A DNA stretch of 50,064 nucleotides from Symploca sp. SIO2C1 (lineage in GTDB: Bacteria > Cyanobacteriota > Cyanobacteriia > Cyanobacteriales > Coleofasciculaceae): positions 1 through 50,064 of the forward strand of contig JAAHGL010000036.1 in the NCBI GenBank assembly GCA_010692635.1, given 5' to 3'. The notes under the pieces are model-generated. The model ran no database searches. It was not told the DNA's origin and worked only from the letters and a program-made list of their open reading frames with translations. Below, piece after piece: positions 35,414-44,619 of the stretch; the first letter of the stretch is position 1, and each line of letters starts with the position of its first letter. A program made the position numbers and the translations under genes.

Positions 35414-36805
35414 ATGATCAATACAGCTGCCACCTCAAATTTTTGGCAACAAGGTGAACTAGTTGAAGTCACGATTACGGATCTCAGTGATAGTGGCGAT
35501 GGCGTTGGACGTTTGGGAGCTCGTGTGGTTTTTGTTCCGGATACAGTAACTGGAGATCGTGTTCTAGTTAGGCTCTTACAAGTCAAACCCAACTACGCTA
35601 ATGGTAAATTACACCAGCTTTTAGAACCATCTCCCCATCGCATCCGCCCCCACTGTATTGTTGCAGATAAATGCGGTGGCTGTCAGTGGCAGCATGTTGC
35701 TTGGGATTATCAGCGATTAGCAAAACAGAATTTAGTTGTTCAAGCTCTAGAACGCATTGGTGGATTCACTTCAACAACCGTCGCACCAATTTTGACTACT
35801 GATGATTCCCTTGCTTACCGCAATAAGGCATCCTATCCCTTGAAAAGGTCAGCAATTGGTGAAGTTCAGGCAGGTTATTACCAAAAAGGCTCTCACCAGG
35901 TAATTAATCTCAATCAATGCCCTGTGCAAGATTCTCGTTTGAATCCCTTACTAGCTCAAATCAAGCAGGATATTAAACAACTGGGGTGGTCTGTGTATAA
36001 TGAACAGCGCCACCAAGGACGATTGCGTCATCTATCCCTGCGCATTGGACGCCGTACTGGCGAGATCCTGTTAACCTTAGTAACTACTGATTGGAATTTA
36101 CAAAACTTAGCAATTCAAGCTCAAAAATGGTTGAGGAGCTATCCGGAATTAGTGGGAGTTTGTGTTAATCATAACCCTCACCGTACCAATGTCATATTTG
36201 GTTCCCAAACCCGCTGTGTCGCTGGTAAGCCCTACTTAAGGGAGGAGTTTGCTAATCTTCAGTTCCAGCTACGGTCTGAGACATTTTTTCAAGTAAATAC
36301 AGCAGCAGCGGAGGCTCTGTTCAATGTCATTTTGGCACAACTAGCCCCGACCGGTAATGAATTGTTGGTTGATGCTTACTCTGGCATCGGTACCTTCACC
36401 TTGCCTTTAGCACAAAGGGTGGGACAGGCAATTGGGATAGAAGTGCAAAAAGCATCGGTAGAGCAAGCTGAACAAAATGCTGTGCTGAATGGTATCACCA
36501 ATGTCAAGTTTCAGACAGGAAAAGTGGAAAAGTTGTTGCCACAGCTAAGTGTTACACCAGATGTGATACTACTTGATCCACCTCGTAAGGGATGCGTTAG
36601 TGCCGTGATCAAAACTATTCTAGAGATTGCACCAGCACGCCTTATCTACCTCAGCTGTAAACCAGCTACCCTGGCAAGGGACCTCAAGCTCCTCTGCCAA
36701 ACGGGTACTTACAAGTTAACCTACGTACAACCAGCTGATTTCTTTCCTCAAACTGCTCATGTTGAATGTGTAGCCTTCCTAGTGAAGGCGGGAGCAAATC
36801 ATTAA
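35414..36805 (+). CDS. rlmD: 23S rRNA (uracil-C5)-methyltransferase, RlmD/RumA type
   Basis: Methylates C5 of a uracil in 23S rRNA (U1939 in E. coli numbering) using S-adenosylmethionine. 463 aa: a TRAM RNA-binding domain (about 12-70; LVEVTITDLSDSGDGVGRL), the iron-sulfur cysteines C81, C87, C90 (CIVADKCGGC) and C169 (NQCPVQD), the SAM-binding DAYSGIGTFTLPLAQ, LLDPPRKG, and the catalytic Cys in YLSCKPATLARDL. All residues needed for activity appear present. Some members of the family act on two uracils (RlmCD), so exact specificity is inferred. ATG 35414; a near-perfect palindrome follows the stop codon. Confidence 0.92.
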   Translation: MINTAATSNFWQQGELVEVTITDLSDSGDGVGRLGARVVFVPDTVTGDRVLVRLLQVKPNYANGKLHQLLEPSPHRIRPHCIVADKCGGCQWQHVAWDYQRLAKQNLVVQALERIGGFTSTTVAPILTTDDSLAYRNKASYPLKRSAIGEVQAGYYQKGSHQVINLNQCPVQDSRLNPLLAQIKQDIKQLGWSVYNEQRHQGRLRHLSLRIGRRTGEILLTLVTTDWNLQNLAIQAQKWLRSYPELVGVCVNHNPHRTNVIFGSQTRCVAGKPYLREEFANLQFQLRSETFFQVNTAAAEALFNVILAQLAPTGNELLVDAYSGIGTFTLPLAQRVGQAIGIEVQKASVEQAEQNAVLNGITNVKFQTGKVEKLLPQLSVTPDVILLDPPRKGCVSAVIKTILEIAPARLIYLSCKPATLARDLKLLCQTGTYKLTYVQPADFFPQTAHVECVAFLVKAGANH

Positions 36806-36812
36806 CTCATGT

Positions 36813-36830
36813 CCCGTACGATCGTACGGG
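36813..36830. terminator. perfect palindrome after rlmD
   Basis: CCCGTACGATCGTACGGG, an 18-bp perfect palindrome centred on CGATCG, starts 8 bases after the rlmD stop. It is followed by GCATTTCGTGTTA, like the hairpin at 180-200. Likely an intrinsic terminator or 3'-end stabiliser, though without a T-run. Confidence 0.5.
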
Positions 36831-36902
36831 GCATTTCGTGTTAGCAAGTTGTTAGGTGTTTGTAAAAAAGCAAAAAACAAAAAACAAACAACAAACAACC
36901 AA

Positions 36903-36955
36903 GCGGCGGGCGGCTATCCCTCCCATCCCTGAAGGAATAGGCTTCCCGCCGCTTT
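36903..36955. other. GC-rich hairpin, possible transposon-end relic
   Basis: AAGCGGCGGG and CCCGCCGCTT form a 10-bp stem around a loop with CCCATCCCTGAAGGAATAGG. The look recalls the structured right ends of IS200/IS605-type elements, but no transposase or TnpB remnant is seen. The rest of the 36831-37462 gap contains an ACAAACA array, a CCAGTGAACTGG hairpin (37066-37078) and a possible long leader; nothing else was recognised. Confidence 0.35.
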
Positions 36956-37462
36956 CGGTGAGTAGCTAAAATTTCATTGTCCCGCTTCTTCTGGTTTTCA
37001 CTCTTGTGCCTGTTGAGATGGTCAAGAATTTTTGCCTAGCTGCACCAGTGTGTTGACCTTAGAGCCAGTGAACTGGTGTTTAAAAGCAGGTTTTGATACA
37101 CTATTAGGTAAGGTATGTTAAAGTTACTTTTTAACCTTTAACCCAATGAGAGGAAAATCACCACTCTAAAGTTAAAGGAGGTAGCTGGCTTTCCCTTTAT
37201 TTAGTTGGAAAGTAAGCAATATACCCAGAAAACTCCACTAAATAAGGTTTTCTAATTGAACCAAAATACTTTCTCGCTTCCGCAAAACAAGCGGAATAAT
37301 CTAACTAGTGGAGCTGCGTTCACAAGCAAAGAACATTTAACCATAAAAAGCTATTGATACCTGAGCCGTAATTTGTGGGTTTAGGAAAATGGTATTTAAA
37401 AACACGGCAGTAAGTCGTGACACATATTCCAGTACACCAAGTGAAAACTAGAGGTTTATTGA

Positions 37463-37927
37463 GTGATTGCTACATCTTTGCGTCCAGCATCATTACGTCC
37501 ACTTGGACAAGGCTGGGAGACCATTAGCTTCGCTTCTACCCTCTACCTTTGCCCAATCCTTGATTTACTTTTGGAACACCTTCCCCCTAAATGGCATCCG
37601 GAACTCCGGCTAGGACTACAAGAGGCATTGGTAAACGCTGCCAAACACGGCAATAATTTAGACACAAGTAAGACGGTAAAGGTTCAATTTTCAGTAACAA
37701 ATAATGAATATTGGTGGATAATCTCAGACGAAGGTTCAGGTTTTCCTACTCCTTGTTGTGATCTGCCTGAGTACGATGGCAACTTGCCTTGTGATGAATC
37801 AGAACATGGCAGAGGGTTATGTCTCCTCCGCCAAATCTTCGATCAAGTTCACTGGAATCATCAGGGTACAGAAGTAAGACTCTGTAAAAAAATGAACAGT
37901 CCTTCCAGACTGCCCCTAATTCCCTAA
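37463..37927 (+). CDS. anti-sigma regulatory factor, RsbW-like ATPase
   Basis: 154 aa with a GHKL ATP-binding domain: the N-box LGLQEALVNAAKHGNN, the G1 box ISDEGSGFP and the G2-like ESEHGRGLCLLRQIFDQV. Proteins of this kind phosphorylate anti-sigma antagonists or bind sigma factors in partner-switching systems; in cyanobacteria they often act in general stress control. There is no STAS antagonist, PP2C phosphatase or sigma gene nearby. The start is GTG 37463, with AGAGG ten bases upstream. It overlaps the convergent DUF6439 gene by 4 bp. Confidence 0.85.
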   Translation: MIATSLRPASLRPLGQGWETISFASTLYLCPILDLLLEHLPPKWHPELRLGLQEALVNAAKHGNNLDTSKTVKVQFSVTNNEYWWIISDEGSGFPTPCCDLPEYDGNLPCDESEHGRGLCLLRQIFDQVHWNHQGTEVRLCKKMNSPSRLPLIP

Positions 37928-38208
37928 CGACGGTGATCCCCATGAGTTGGACAGGGAGGAGCAGAGATCGAACGATCTAACCACCCTGAAGCCTGACGAA
38001 ATCTGCTAAGAGCCTCTTCTGGCTGCTCCTTGAGCAGAAATACCAGGGCAGCAGTAGCTTGCTCACCCGCTCTAGCTCTACGGTTAGACTTTAGTCGATG
38101 CCAATCATTAGGCTTGATGGTTAAACGCTCTGCCAGTTCTTGAGCTAGTTCTAGAGTACTAATTTCTTTGAGGAGATCAGTTTTGGTCAGTTGGATCGGT
38201 TCAAGCAT
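37924..38208 (-). CDS. DUF6439-family protein, 94 aa
   Basis: A small soluble cyanobacterial protein of unknown function, mainly helical: STLELAQELAERLTIKPNDWHRLKSNRRARAGEQ, then TAALVFLLKEQPEEALSRFRQASGWLDRSISAPPCPTHGD. The conserved WHRLKSNR and the C-terminal SAPPCPTHG are the features by which I recognise the family. ATG 38208. Its end overlaps the anti-sigma factor gene, and it diverges from the next gene with a 39-bp gap, so the two share a compact promoter region. Confidence 0.75.
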   Translation of the reverse strand: MLEPIQLTKTDLLKEISTLELAQELAERLTIKPNDWHRLKSNRRARAGEQATAALVFLLKEQPEEALSRFRQASGWLDRSISAPPCPTHGDHRR

Positions 38209-38247
38209 AACTTAAGGTAAACTCCCATTTACTTTACTGTATCGAAG

Positions 38248-38640
38248 ATGCCTCAACAACCGTTCAAGCCATCATCTCCTGACTCAGAACCCAACCATGA
38301 GGATAATCAAGCCCAGGAATTTGAGCAAACTTTCTCAGAAGTAGAGCGATCGCTTCAATCCCTCCTTAAACGTTACCACCAGGTGCAGCGGGATCAACAA
38401 CAACAGGCTGAACTCCACCAGCGTCGAGAGCAAATTAAGAAGCAACTGCACCGCACCAGTAATCGGCGCTCCCTGCAAGCTGAATTAAAAAAAATCAAAG
38501 AGCAGCTAGAAACAATAGAAATAAATTTGGAAAGTCAGTTGTTTTCCTGGGGTAGTCTCAAGGAGCCTTTTTGGCAAGCTGTCCGTTTTGGAGGATTGGG
38601 TATTGTTATTGGCTGGATACTGAAGTCCTGTGTTAATTAG
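38248..38640 (+). CDS. coiled-coil protein with C-terminal membrane anchor, 130 aa
   Basis: Polar N-terminus, then a long Gln/Lys/Glu-rich coiled coil (about 22-95, with LLKRYHQVQRDQQQQAELHQ) and a single C-terminal hydrophobic segment (AVRFGGLGIVIGWILKSCV). The layout suggests a tail-anchored membrane protein with its coiled coil in the cytoplasm. No enzymatic motif. I believe it is a conserved cyanobacterial hypothetical, but cannot name a family. ATG 38248, with GAAGATG and no strong ribosome binding site. Confidence 0.7.
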   Translation: MPQQPFKPSSPDSEPNHEDNQAQEFEQTFSEVERSLQSLLKRYHQVQRDQQQQAELHQRREQIKKQLHRTSNRRSLQAELKKIKEQLETIEINLESQLFSWGSLKEPFWQAVRFGGLGIVIGWILKSCVN

Positions 38641-38715
38641 GTGTTAGGTGATTTTATAGTTATAGACACAAAATTAGCCTATTGTAAATAAATGATAGCA
38701 AATAATGGAGAGCGC

Positions 38716-38786
38716 TGAAGATCCCGGACTTCTCGATTGAACCGTAATTAACCCGATAAACTGGAAGAAGAAGTCGGGGATCTAGA
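38716..38786. repeat. inverted repeat, AGAAGTCGGGGATCT type
   Basis: AGATCCCGGACTTCT and AGAAGTCGGGGATCT face each other with one mismatch across about 35 bases. A related repeat (AACCCCGACTTCTT and AAGAAGTCTGGGTT) lies at 41771-41804. It looks like a dispersed palindromic repeat and holds no ORF. The remainder of 38641-39028 shows nothing else. Confidence 0.6.
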
Positions 38787-39028
38787 ACTACTCGCGAACC
38801 TCGCAGAGAGCAAAGAAAGTCAGCATACTTGAGCGATCGCAAGTGATGATAGTAATTGAGGCCAATAACCAGCGCCCAATCTGCGATTCTATCTTAAAAA
38901 TGTCCCTCTCTCCGTGCTCTCTGTGCCTCTGTGGTTCATACTGGCAACAAACAACCTAAGGTTCAGAAAGTACTGTTTTAGAATAGGGGGTCAAGAATAT
39001 GACCCACACACCGGTAAAGAATAACAAA

Positions 39029-39346
39029 CTACAGTATGGTTTGTAATCGAGGTATGAGCTGCTCTGGTGGAACTACACCTTCAATGCGCTCTACAGGTTG
39101 ACCATTTTTGAAGAGTACTAATGTTGGCAAGGCTTCAATGTGATACTCAGACGCCAGTTGGGGATATTTATCTGTGTCAATTTTGATGACTTGTAATTGT
39201 CCTTTCAGCTGAGAGTTCACTGTTTCTAGGATAGGAACCATCATCTGACATGGGCCACACCAAGTAGCATAAAAATCGACCAACACTGGTAAATCATACC
39301 CAGAGAGTAAGTCTTGGAAAGTAGTGAACTGTTTTTTTACGGCCAT
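39029..39346 (-). CDS. trxA: thioredoxin
   Basis: 105 aa with the active site WCGPC (C30, C33), preceded by VLVDFYATWC and followed by DTDKYPQLASEYHIEALPTLVLFKNG with the cis-Pro. A cytoplasmic disulfide reductase driven by ferredoxin- or NADPH-thioredoxin reductase. Lack of extra cysteines and the QMMVP after the active site suggest an m- or y-type chloroplast-like thioredoxin; I cannot choose between them with certainty. ATG 39346. Divergent from fabG with a 90-bp shared promoter region. Confidence 0.92.
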   Translation of the reverse strand: MAVKKQFTTFQDLLSGYDLPVLVDFYATWCGPCQMMVPILETVNSQLKGQLQVIKIDTDKYPQLASEYHIEALPTLVLFKNGQPVERIEGVVPPEQLIPRLQTIL

Positions 39347-39424
39347 AGAACCAAACCACTTTATTAGTCATATTGCTCGATTCTAGTGCAAAATTCTTAG
39401 AGCTGAAGAATGTATATAGCGTAA

Positions 39425-40201
<777 letters not shown>

Positions 40202-40340
40202 GGACTATTCTCGATCAAGAATTGGTGCGATCGCATCTTAACCAATGGCTTAGTGCGATCGTACCCTCAACGAATATTAATGCTCTCCGGAGGATGATAA
40301 AATATACAAGATAGCATCAAGCAAGTGTTACCTACTGAAT

Positions 40341-40718
40341 TTGACTGTAATCGTGGATAATCAACCAGTCATTACTCGAACAGAGCGCGGTCTGACAATT
40401 TCAGGCACAAGAATAACTTTGTATCAGTTAATGGATTATATTCACGCCAACTATCCGCGTCGTTTAATCCGTCATCAATTTTATCTAACTGATGAGCAAT
40501 TTGATTTAGCGATGTCCTACATTGATGCTCATTACGAAGAAGTAGAACTAGAATATCAAACTGTATTACAGCAAGCAGAAGAGATTCGGCAGTATTGGGA
40601 AGGGCGTAACAAAGAACGCATTGCTTACATTGCTAATTTGCGACCAAAACCTGAGTATCAATCTGCTTGGCAAAAATTGCAGGCACGTAAAGCTAAGCGA
40701 ACAGCAATAAGCTGGTGA
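40341..40718 (+). CDS. DUF433-family protein (antitoxin-like)
   Basis: 125 aa. The DUF433 core is present: VITRTERGLTISGTRITLYQLMDYI, followed by a helix-turn-helix-like YLTDEQFDLAMSYIDAHYEEVELEY and a basic C-terminal tail (KLQARKAKR). DUF433 proteins are often the DNA-binding partner of a PIN-like (DUF5615) toxin, and here the next frame is such a partner, overlapping the stop codon. The start used is TTG 40341; GTG 40353 is an alternative four codons later. Confidence 0.8.
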   Translation: MTVIVDNQPVITRTERGLTISGTRITLYQLMDYIHANYPRRLIRHQFYLTDEQFDLAMSYIDAHYEEVELEYQTVLQQAEEIRQYWEGRNKERIAYIANLRPKPEYQSAWQKLQARKAKRTAISW

Positions 40719-40894
40719 TTTTCTTGATAGATCATAATATTGAGGGGCAGTCACTCATGCTGTTCGGAAGTATTATTTCTGAAGGATGGCTGGATACTTT
40801 ACCAATTCGTTTTGTCTCCTTTGTTGATAGTTTAATTGAGATTGCACTTTACATCGAGAATTATCTGGGCGTGAGTCGTTTATTTGTTCCGTAA
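40715..40894 (+). pseudogene. truncated PIN-like (DUF5615-type) toxin partner, 59 aa
   Basis: GTG 40715 overlaps the DUF433 stop (GTGA), giving the frame FLIDHNIEGQSLMLFGSIISEGWLDTLPIRFVSF. This matches the start of PIN-like partners, including the first catalytic Asp in LIDHN. Such proteins are normally around 110-130 aa. Here the frame ends after 59 codons, with a tail (DSLIEIALYIENYLGVSRLFVP) that does not carry the later acidic residues. It is probably an inactive remnant through deletion or frameshift. Confidence 0.5.
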
Positions 40895-41032
40895 CTTAAG
40901 GTATAACAAATCGGAGATTGAGGTTATTATAATTGGGCGTAAGCGATCGCTCCAACCTACTCAAAATACTTAGATCAAATTACAGATAATTATCAATAGT
41001 AAGCTTATTTCCATCAATCCTTGGAAGCAATT

Positions 41033-41599
41033 ATGGTACAAGCCTCAGTTAACCCTGTAACCTTAGAAGAGTTTCTCAAGCTACCAGAAATTAAACCTGC
41101 TACTGAGTACATTGATGGACAGGTAACTCAAAAACCGATGCCCAAAGCACGCCATTCTCGACTTCAGAGCAAAGTCACCGAAACAGTTAATGCAGTTGCA
41201 GAAATAGCACACATTGCTTATGCTTTTCCTGAATTACGCTGTACCTTTGGCGGTCGGTCAATTGTCCCGGATATAACAGTTCTACGATGGAAAAATATTC
41301 AATTTGATGACAACGGAGAACCTTTGGACGATATATTGATTGCCCCAGACTGGACAATTGAAATTTTGTCACCTGGTCAAAGCTCTAATAAAGTTACTGG
41401 AAATATATTACACTGTCTCAAATATGGCTGCGAACTGGGATGGTTAATTGATCCAGATGATCGTTCAATTTTGGTCTTTGAGCCTAAGCAACAACCAGAA
41501 TTCTGTTGTGGACAAGATAGCTTAAAGGTTTTAAATGGACTTCAATTAGATTTAACAGTAGAAAAATTATTTGACTGGTTAAAGATGAGATTTGATTGA
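41033..41599 (+). CDS. Uma2-family endonuclease-like protein
   Basis: A PD-(D/E)XK-fold protein of the Uma2/DUF820 family, expanded in cyanobacteria and of unclear role. 188 aa from ATG 41033: TLEEFLKLPEIKPATEYIDGQV at the start, the core Asp in GRSIVPDITVLRW, Glu in WTIEILSPGQ, then NILHCLKYGCELGWLIDPDD. The usual K in the last motif (S..K, from TEYRDKRREY in other members) is replaced by NKVTGN, so catalytic ability is uncertain. TTG 41021 would add four residues but ATG 41033 is preferred. Confidence 0.85.
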   Translation: MVQASVNPVTLEEFLKLPEIKPATEYIDGQVTQKPMPKARHSRLQSKVTETVNAVAEIAHIAYAFPELRCTFGGRSIVPDITVLRWKNIQFDDNGEPLDDILIAPDWTIEILSPGQSSNKVTGNILHCLKYGCELGWLIDPDDRSILVFEPKQQPEFCCGQDSLKVLNGLQLDLTVEKLFDWLKMRFD

Positions 41600-41770
41600 T
41601 GACAACAATCGATTAACGGTAAACCTAAACCCCTATAAATTCTAAATTCCCAGTAAGTAGGTTGGGTAAAATCTTGTGGAACTGGCATCTTGCCAGTTAT
41701 CAGTAGGTGAAGTAGCGATCGCATTTTTCTTTAACCCAACATTAGAACACTAAGGAGATGAGGGTTTAAG

Positions 41771-41804
41771 AACCCCGACTTCTTGAAGAAGTCTGGGTTC
41801 TGGG
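41771..41804. repeat. palindromic repeat, related to 38716-38786
   Basis: AAGAACCCCGACTTCTT followed directly by GAAGAAGTCTGGGTTCT, a near-perfect palindrome downstream of the Uma2 gene and the NB-ARC remnant. It could terminate transcription from both sides. The remainder of 41600-41825 holds no gene. Confidence 0.6.
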
Positions 41805-41825
41805 AGACTTCGGGTTAGAGAGATT

Positions 41826-42305
41826 TTACATTTCTAATTTGCTTTCTTCTTTAATCTTCGCCAACGTCTCCTGTACCACAGGATGCTCTTTACCCAGGTG
41901 AGTTGCTGCCACTGTTCTACATTCCTCAAACCAAGGTTCTGCTAACTCATATAATCCTTGACCATCATAAAACCTGCCCTTTACTTCCAACTTGGCAGTT
42001 ATTTCATCCTTCGGCTTATCTAAAGACTTATGAGTGAGTCCCTTCTTTGCTAATCTTGCCAACATCTCAGTTAGAGACAAACCCTTTCTTTGTGCCAGAT
42101 ATCTTCCTACCAATTCCAATCCCAGAGGCAAATAACCCAGCCGCCGACATAATTCCTTGGCATCTTCCAATTCTGCATCAATCCGCGCTGCCTCTGTCAG
42201 GGACTTCAGCAACTCCAAAGCCGCTGCTTCATCTAACTCGGCTAATGGCAGCAACTGCACTGGCTTCCCCAATTCCAGGGGAACAAACTTAGTCTGATCT
42301 GCCAT
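41826..42305 (-). pseudogene. remnant of an NB-ARC/TPR STAND NTPase
   Basis: 159 aa. The first 90 residues match the end of an NB-ARC module: VQLLPLAELDEAAALELLKSL and the GLPL-type motif LGYLPLGLELVGRYLAQRKGLSL. These are joined directly to a last TPR unit (YELAEPWFEECRTVAATHLGKEHPVVQETLAKI). The P-loop and Walker B parts that should precede, and the TPR array that should sit between, are missing, so it looks like a STAND ATPase with both its front and an internal block deleted. It has an ATG but a poor ribosome binding site. It may still yield a small protein, but is unlikely to act as a signalling NTPase. Confidence 0.7.
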
Positions 42306-42419
42306 AACTTTTTGAGTATATTCTTACCCAGCCGTTATAGCATTTCTGGATAGGTGTAGGTTGAGGAAGAAATAACCACAAAGGCACAAAGGACACAAAG
42401 AAAAAAAGGTTGCACAATC

Positions 42420-43514
42420 TTATTCTTCCACTTGCCACAAATCGCTGCTTAAAGGTTCATCCAGAATTTTTTTTGCTCGCAGCACTAAAATTAGCTTTCC
42501 GAGTAAACTGACATCTGGAGCTTCTGGAAACCACTGAATTTCTAATTGTCCTGATTCCTCGATCGCAAAATAGCTATCTCTGTTCCATTCACAACTATTT
42601 CTGTCTAGGACTAATAGTATCTCCTCTGGTTTGTTATTTGTTTGACCAGGTAACTGATTACTATTACACAAAATCACCACCGGGTTTTGTGCTTTCCGGA
42701 CTACTCGCCAACCTGGTATGGCTACCAAAGTCTGTTTATCTGATGCCTGAACTATGCCGAAGGAACCAGTAGACTCAATAGGAGAAACTGCTTCCCACTC
42801 AGTTGTTGTTAGTGGTAACTTACCAATTACTGGTAACAAGCTAGGCATAAAGTCATCAGCTTCGAGGCGATAGAACGGTAGTCTCGGAGGTTGACGCTGG
42901 TTACCTCCAACACCTTCGGTAAGTAACTGCTCAATTTGTTGCCGCGCCTCTTGGCTATGAGCAAACATTAAACCTCGTGCAATCAAACGAGAGCGTTCTG
43001 GTAAGCTGTTTTGGTATCTAGCAACTTTCCAATACTGATAGGCGACAACATCACCGGGATGATTAGAAAATCCTGGCGGTGGGTTACTTCTGCGAGAAAA
43101 CTCTTTGAGTGCTTTGGCTACTTCACGAGCTCCTTCGGAGTCGAGGTTTCTGGCAACGATAAACTCAGCAGCAGCTGCTCGCTCTGGTTGAGTGAGAATA
43201 CGTAGCTCATACAATGTATCCGAGCCAGTACGCTCAAAACGCGATCGCACATTTTCTGATACTCCCACTTTCATCAAGGTATCGTGAACTTGAGACGCCA
43301 CAATCACTTGATTTTGTTGGATTGGCTCAAAACCAGTTGCTTCAAAAATTACCTGGGCACTATACCCCGCTTTTTGGAGCTGCTGACAAGCTTTGCCCCA
43401 TTCAACCCAGTTACTTTCTTTGCGCCGCAGCAATTGCAGCAATTTTTCAAAATTGACGTCCACTGAGTCCGTTTGAGGACTACCATCAGGAGTATCTGGT
43501 GTAACTTCAGTCAT
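42420..43514 (-). CDS. raf1: RuBisCO accumulation factor 1
   Basis: Raf1 is a dimeric assembly chaperone that holds RbcL dimers during form I RuBisCO assembly in cyanobacteria and plants. 364 aa: an N-terminal helical alpha domain (VNFEKLLQLLRRKESNWVEWGKACQQLQKAGYSAQVIFEATGF region, written here only in part as WVEWGKACQQLQ and IFEATGFEP), a linker with SNPPPGFSNHPGDVVAYQYW, and a C-terminal beta domain (FYRLEADDF, LPLTTTEWEAVSP, DRNSCEWNRDSYF). Length and layout match the family. It is unlinked to rbcLXS, as is common. ATG 43514; divergent from the REC-GAF gene with an 88-bp gap. Confidence 0.92.
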   Translation of the reverse strand: MTEVTPDTPDGSPQTDSVDVNFEKLLQLLRRKESNWVEWGKACQQLQKAGYSAQVIFEATGFEPIQQNQVIVASQVHDTLMKVGVSENVRSRFERTGSDTLYELRILTQPERAAAAEFIVARNLDSEGAREVAKALKEFSRRSNPPPGFSNHPGDVVAYQYWKVARYQNSLPERSRLIARGLMFAHSQEARQQIEQLLTEGVGGNQRQPPRLPFYRLEADDFMPSLLPVIGKLPLTTTEWEAVSPIESTGSFGIVQASDKQTLVAIPGWRVVRKAQNPVVILCNSNQLPGQTNNKPEEILLVLDRNSCEWNRDSYFAIEESGQLEIQWFPEAPDVSLLGKLILVLRAKKILDEPLSSDLWQVEE

Positions 43515-43602
43515 CTACCTTAAGTTCAGATGTTAATTTATTTACAGTTATGATTGTGAGATACAATGCATTTCTAATACTGATACTATCAGCTGCTAGT
43601 TA

Positions 43603-44505
43603 ATGAGTTTAGAGCGACCGAAAAAACCTAAGATTTTGGTGGTAGATGACGAACCAGATAATCTCGATCTACTCTACCGAACCTTTCGGCGAAACTTTCA
43701 AGTACTCAGAGCGGAAAGTGGAGCTGAGGCTTTATCGGTGCTAGCTACTGAGGGAGAAGTGGCAGTAATTATTTCCGATCAACGGATGCCGCAAATGAAG
43801 GGAACGGAGTTTTTGAGCCAAACTGTTCCTCAGTTTCCTGATACAGTCAGGATTATCCTGACAGGTTTTACTGATGTTGAAGATTTAGTTGAGGCAATTA
43901 ATTCTGGTCAAGTATATAAGTATATCACAAAGCCTTGGGATGCTAAACATTTAATAGAACTAGTGCAAACTGCGGTCGAAACTTATGAAGTGCTCAAGCA
44001 ACGGACAGAAGAAATCCATCTAGCTAATGTACAAAAAGCACTGTTAGCAACAATTTTACAGGTTGCTCAGGAGGCAGATAATTTAGTTTCTTGCCTGATA
44101 GCGATCGCTAAACCTTTTGCTGAAAGTTTTGCAGCAGACTGCTGTATCTTACAGGTAGTCGAAGATAATCAGCTGCTTGCTGAGCAGGGAAGTTACACCA
44201 AACTCCAAACGATTGAAAACTGTCTAGAAAAAGACCCCTTGATCCCAGAAGTGCTCAGTAATCAGAAACTAATAGTTTGGACTAATGCTCCCCCTGCCAA
44301 ATCCCCTGATGTTGCAGAATATTACCAAAATATTGGTATTAAAATGCACTTGCTTGTACCGGTACTCTATCGAGGTGAAGTGTTAACAATTCTATCACTT
44401 CAGTGGCAAGAAAAAAGGCAGCCTCTTCCAGAGGAGCAACTCCAACTAATTCATCTGTTAGCACAGCAGCTTGGTTTAGTGCTAACGATGATTCGTTCTA
44501 GTTGA
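43603..44505 (+). CDS. response regulator with receiver and GAF-like domain
   Basis: 300 aa. The N-terminal receiver (about 10-125) has VVDDEPDN, phospho-acceptor Asp in VIISDQRMPQMKG, ILTGFTD and the YKYITKPWD motif typical of RpfG-type receivers. A helix links it to a C-terminal GAF-like domain (about 150-300: ANVQKALLATILQVAQEA, LLVPVLYRGEVLTILSLQW, LIHLLAQQLGLVLT). There is no output domain for DNA binding or second-messenger turnover, so it probably acts by protein contact. No histidine kinase is adjacent. ATG 43603. Confidence 0.85.
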   Translation: MSLERPKKPKILVVDDEPDNLDLLYRTFRRNFQVLRAESGAEALSVLATEGEVAVIISDQRMPQMKGTEFLSQTVPQFPDTVRIILTGFTDVEDLVEAINSGQVYKYITKPWDAKHLIELVQTAVETYEVLKQRTEEIHLANVQKALLATILQVAQEADNLVSCLIAIAKPFAESFAADCCILQVVEDNQLLAEQGSYTKLQTIENCLEKDPLIPEVLSNQKLIVWTNAPPAKSPDVAEYYQNIGIKMHLLVPVLYRGEVLTILSLQWQEKRQPLPEEQLQLIHLLAQQLGLVLTMIRSS

Positions 44506-44515
44506 AAATTGTTAA

Positions 44516-44568
44516 TTGCTAATTGCTAATTGATAATTGATAATTGCTAATTGATAATTGTTAATTAG
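44516..44568. repeat. STRR-like array, AATTGCT/AATTGATA units
   Basis: Tandem TAATTGC and TAATTGA units between the REC-GAF gene and menG, another of the heptamer families seen in the window. Confidence 0.75.
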
Positions 44569-44619
44569 AAATTTCTCCCCAGATCCCCATCTCCCCCAAC
44601 TCACCCTTTGGAAGTCCCT

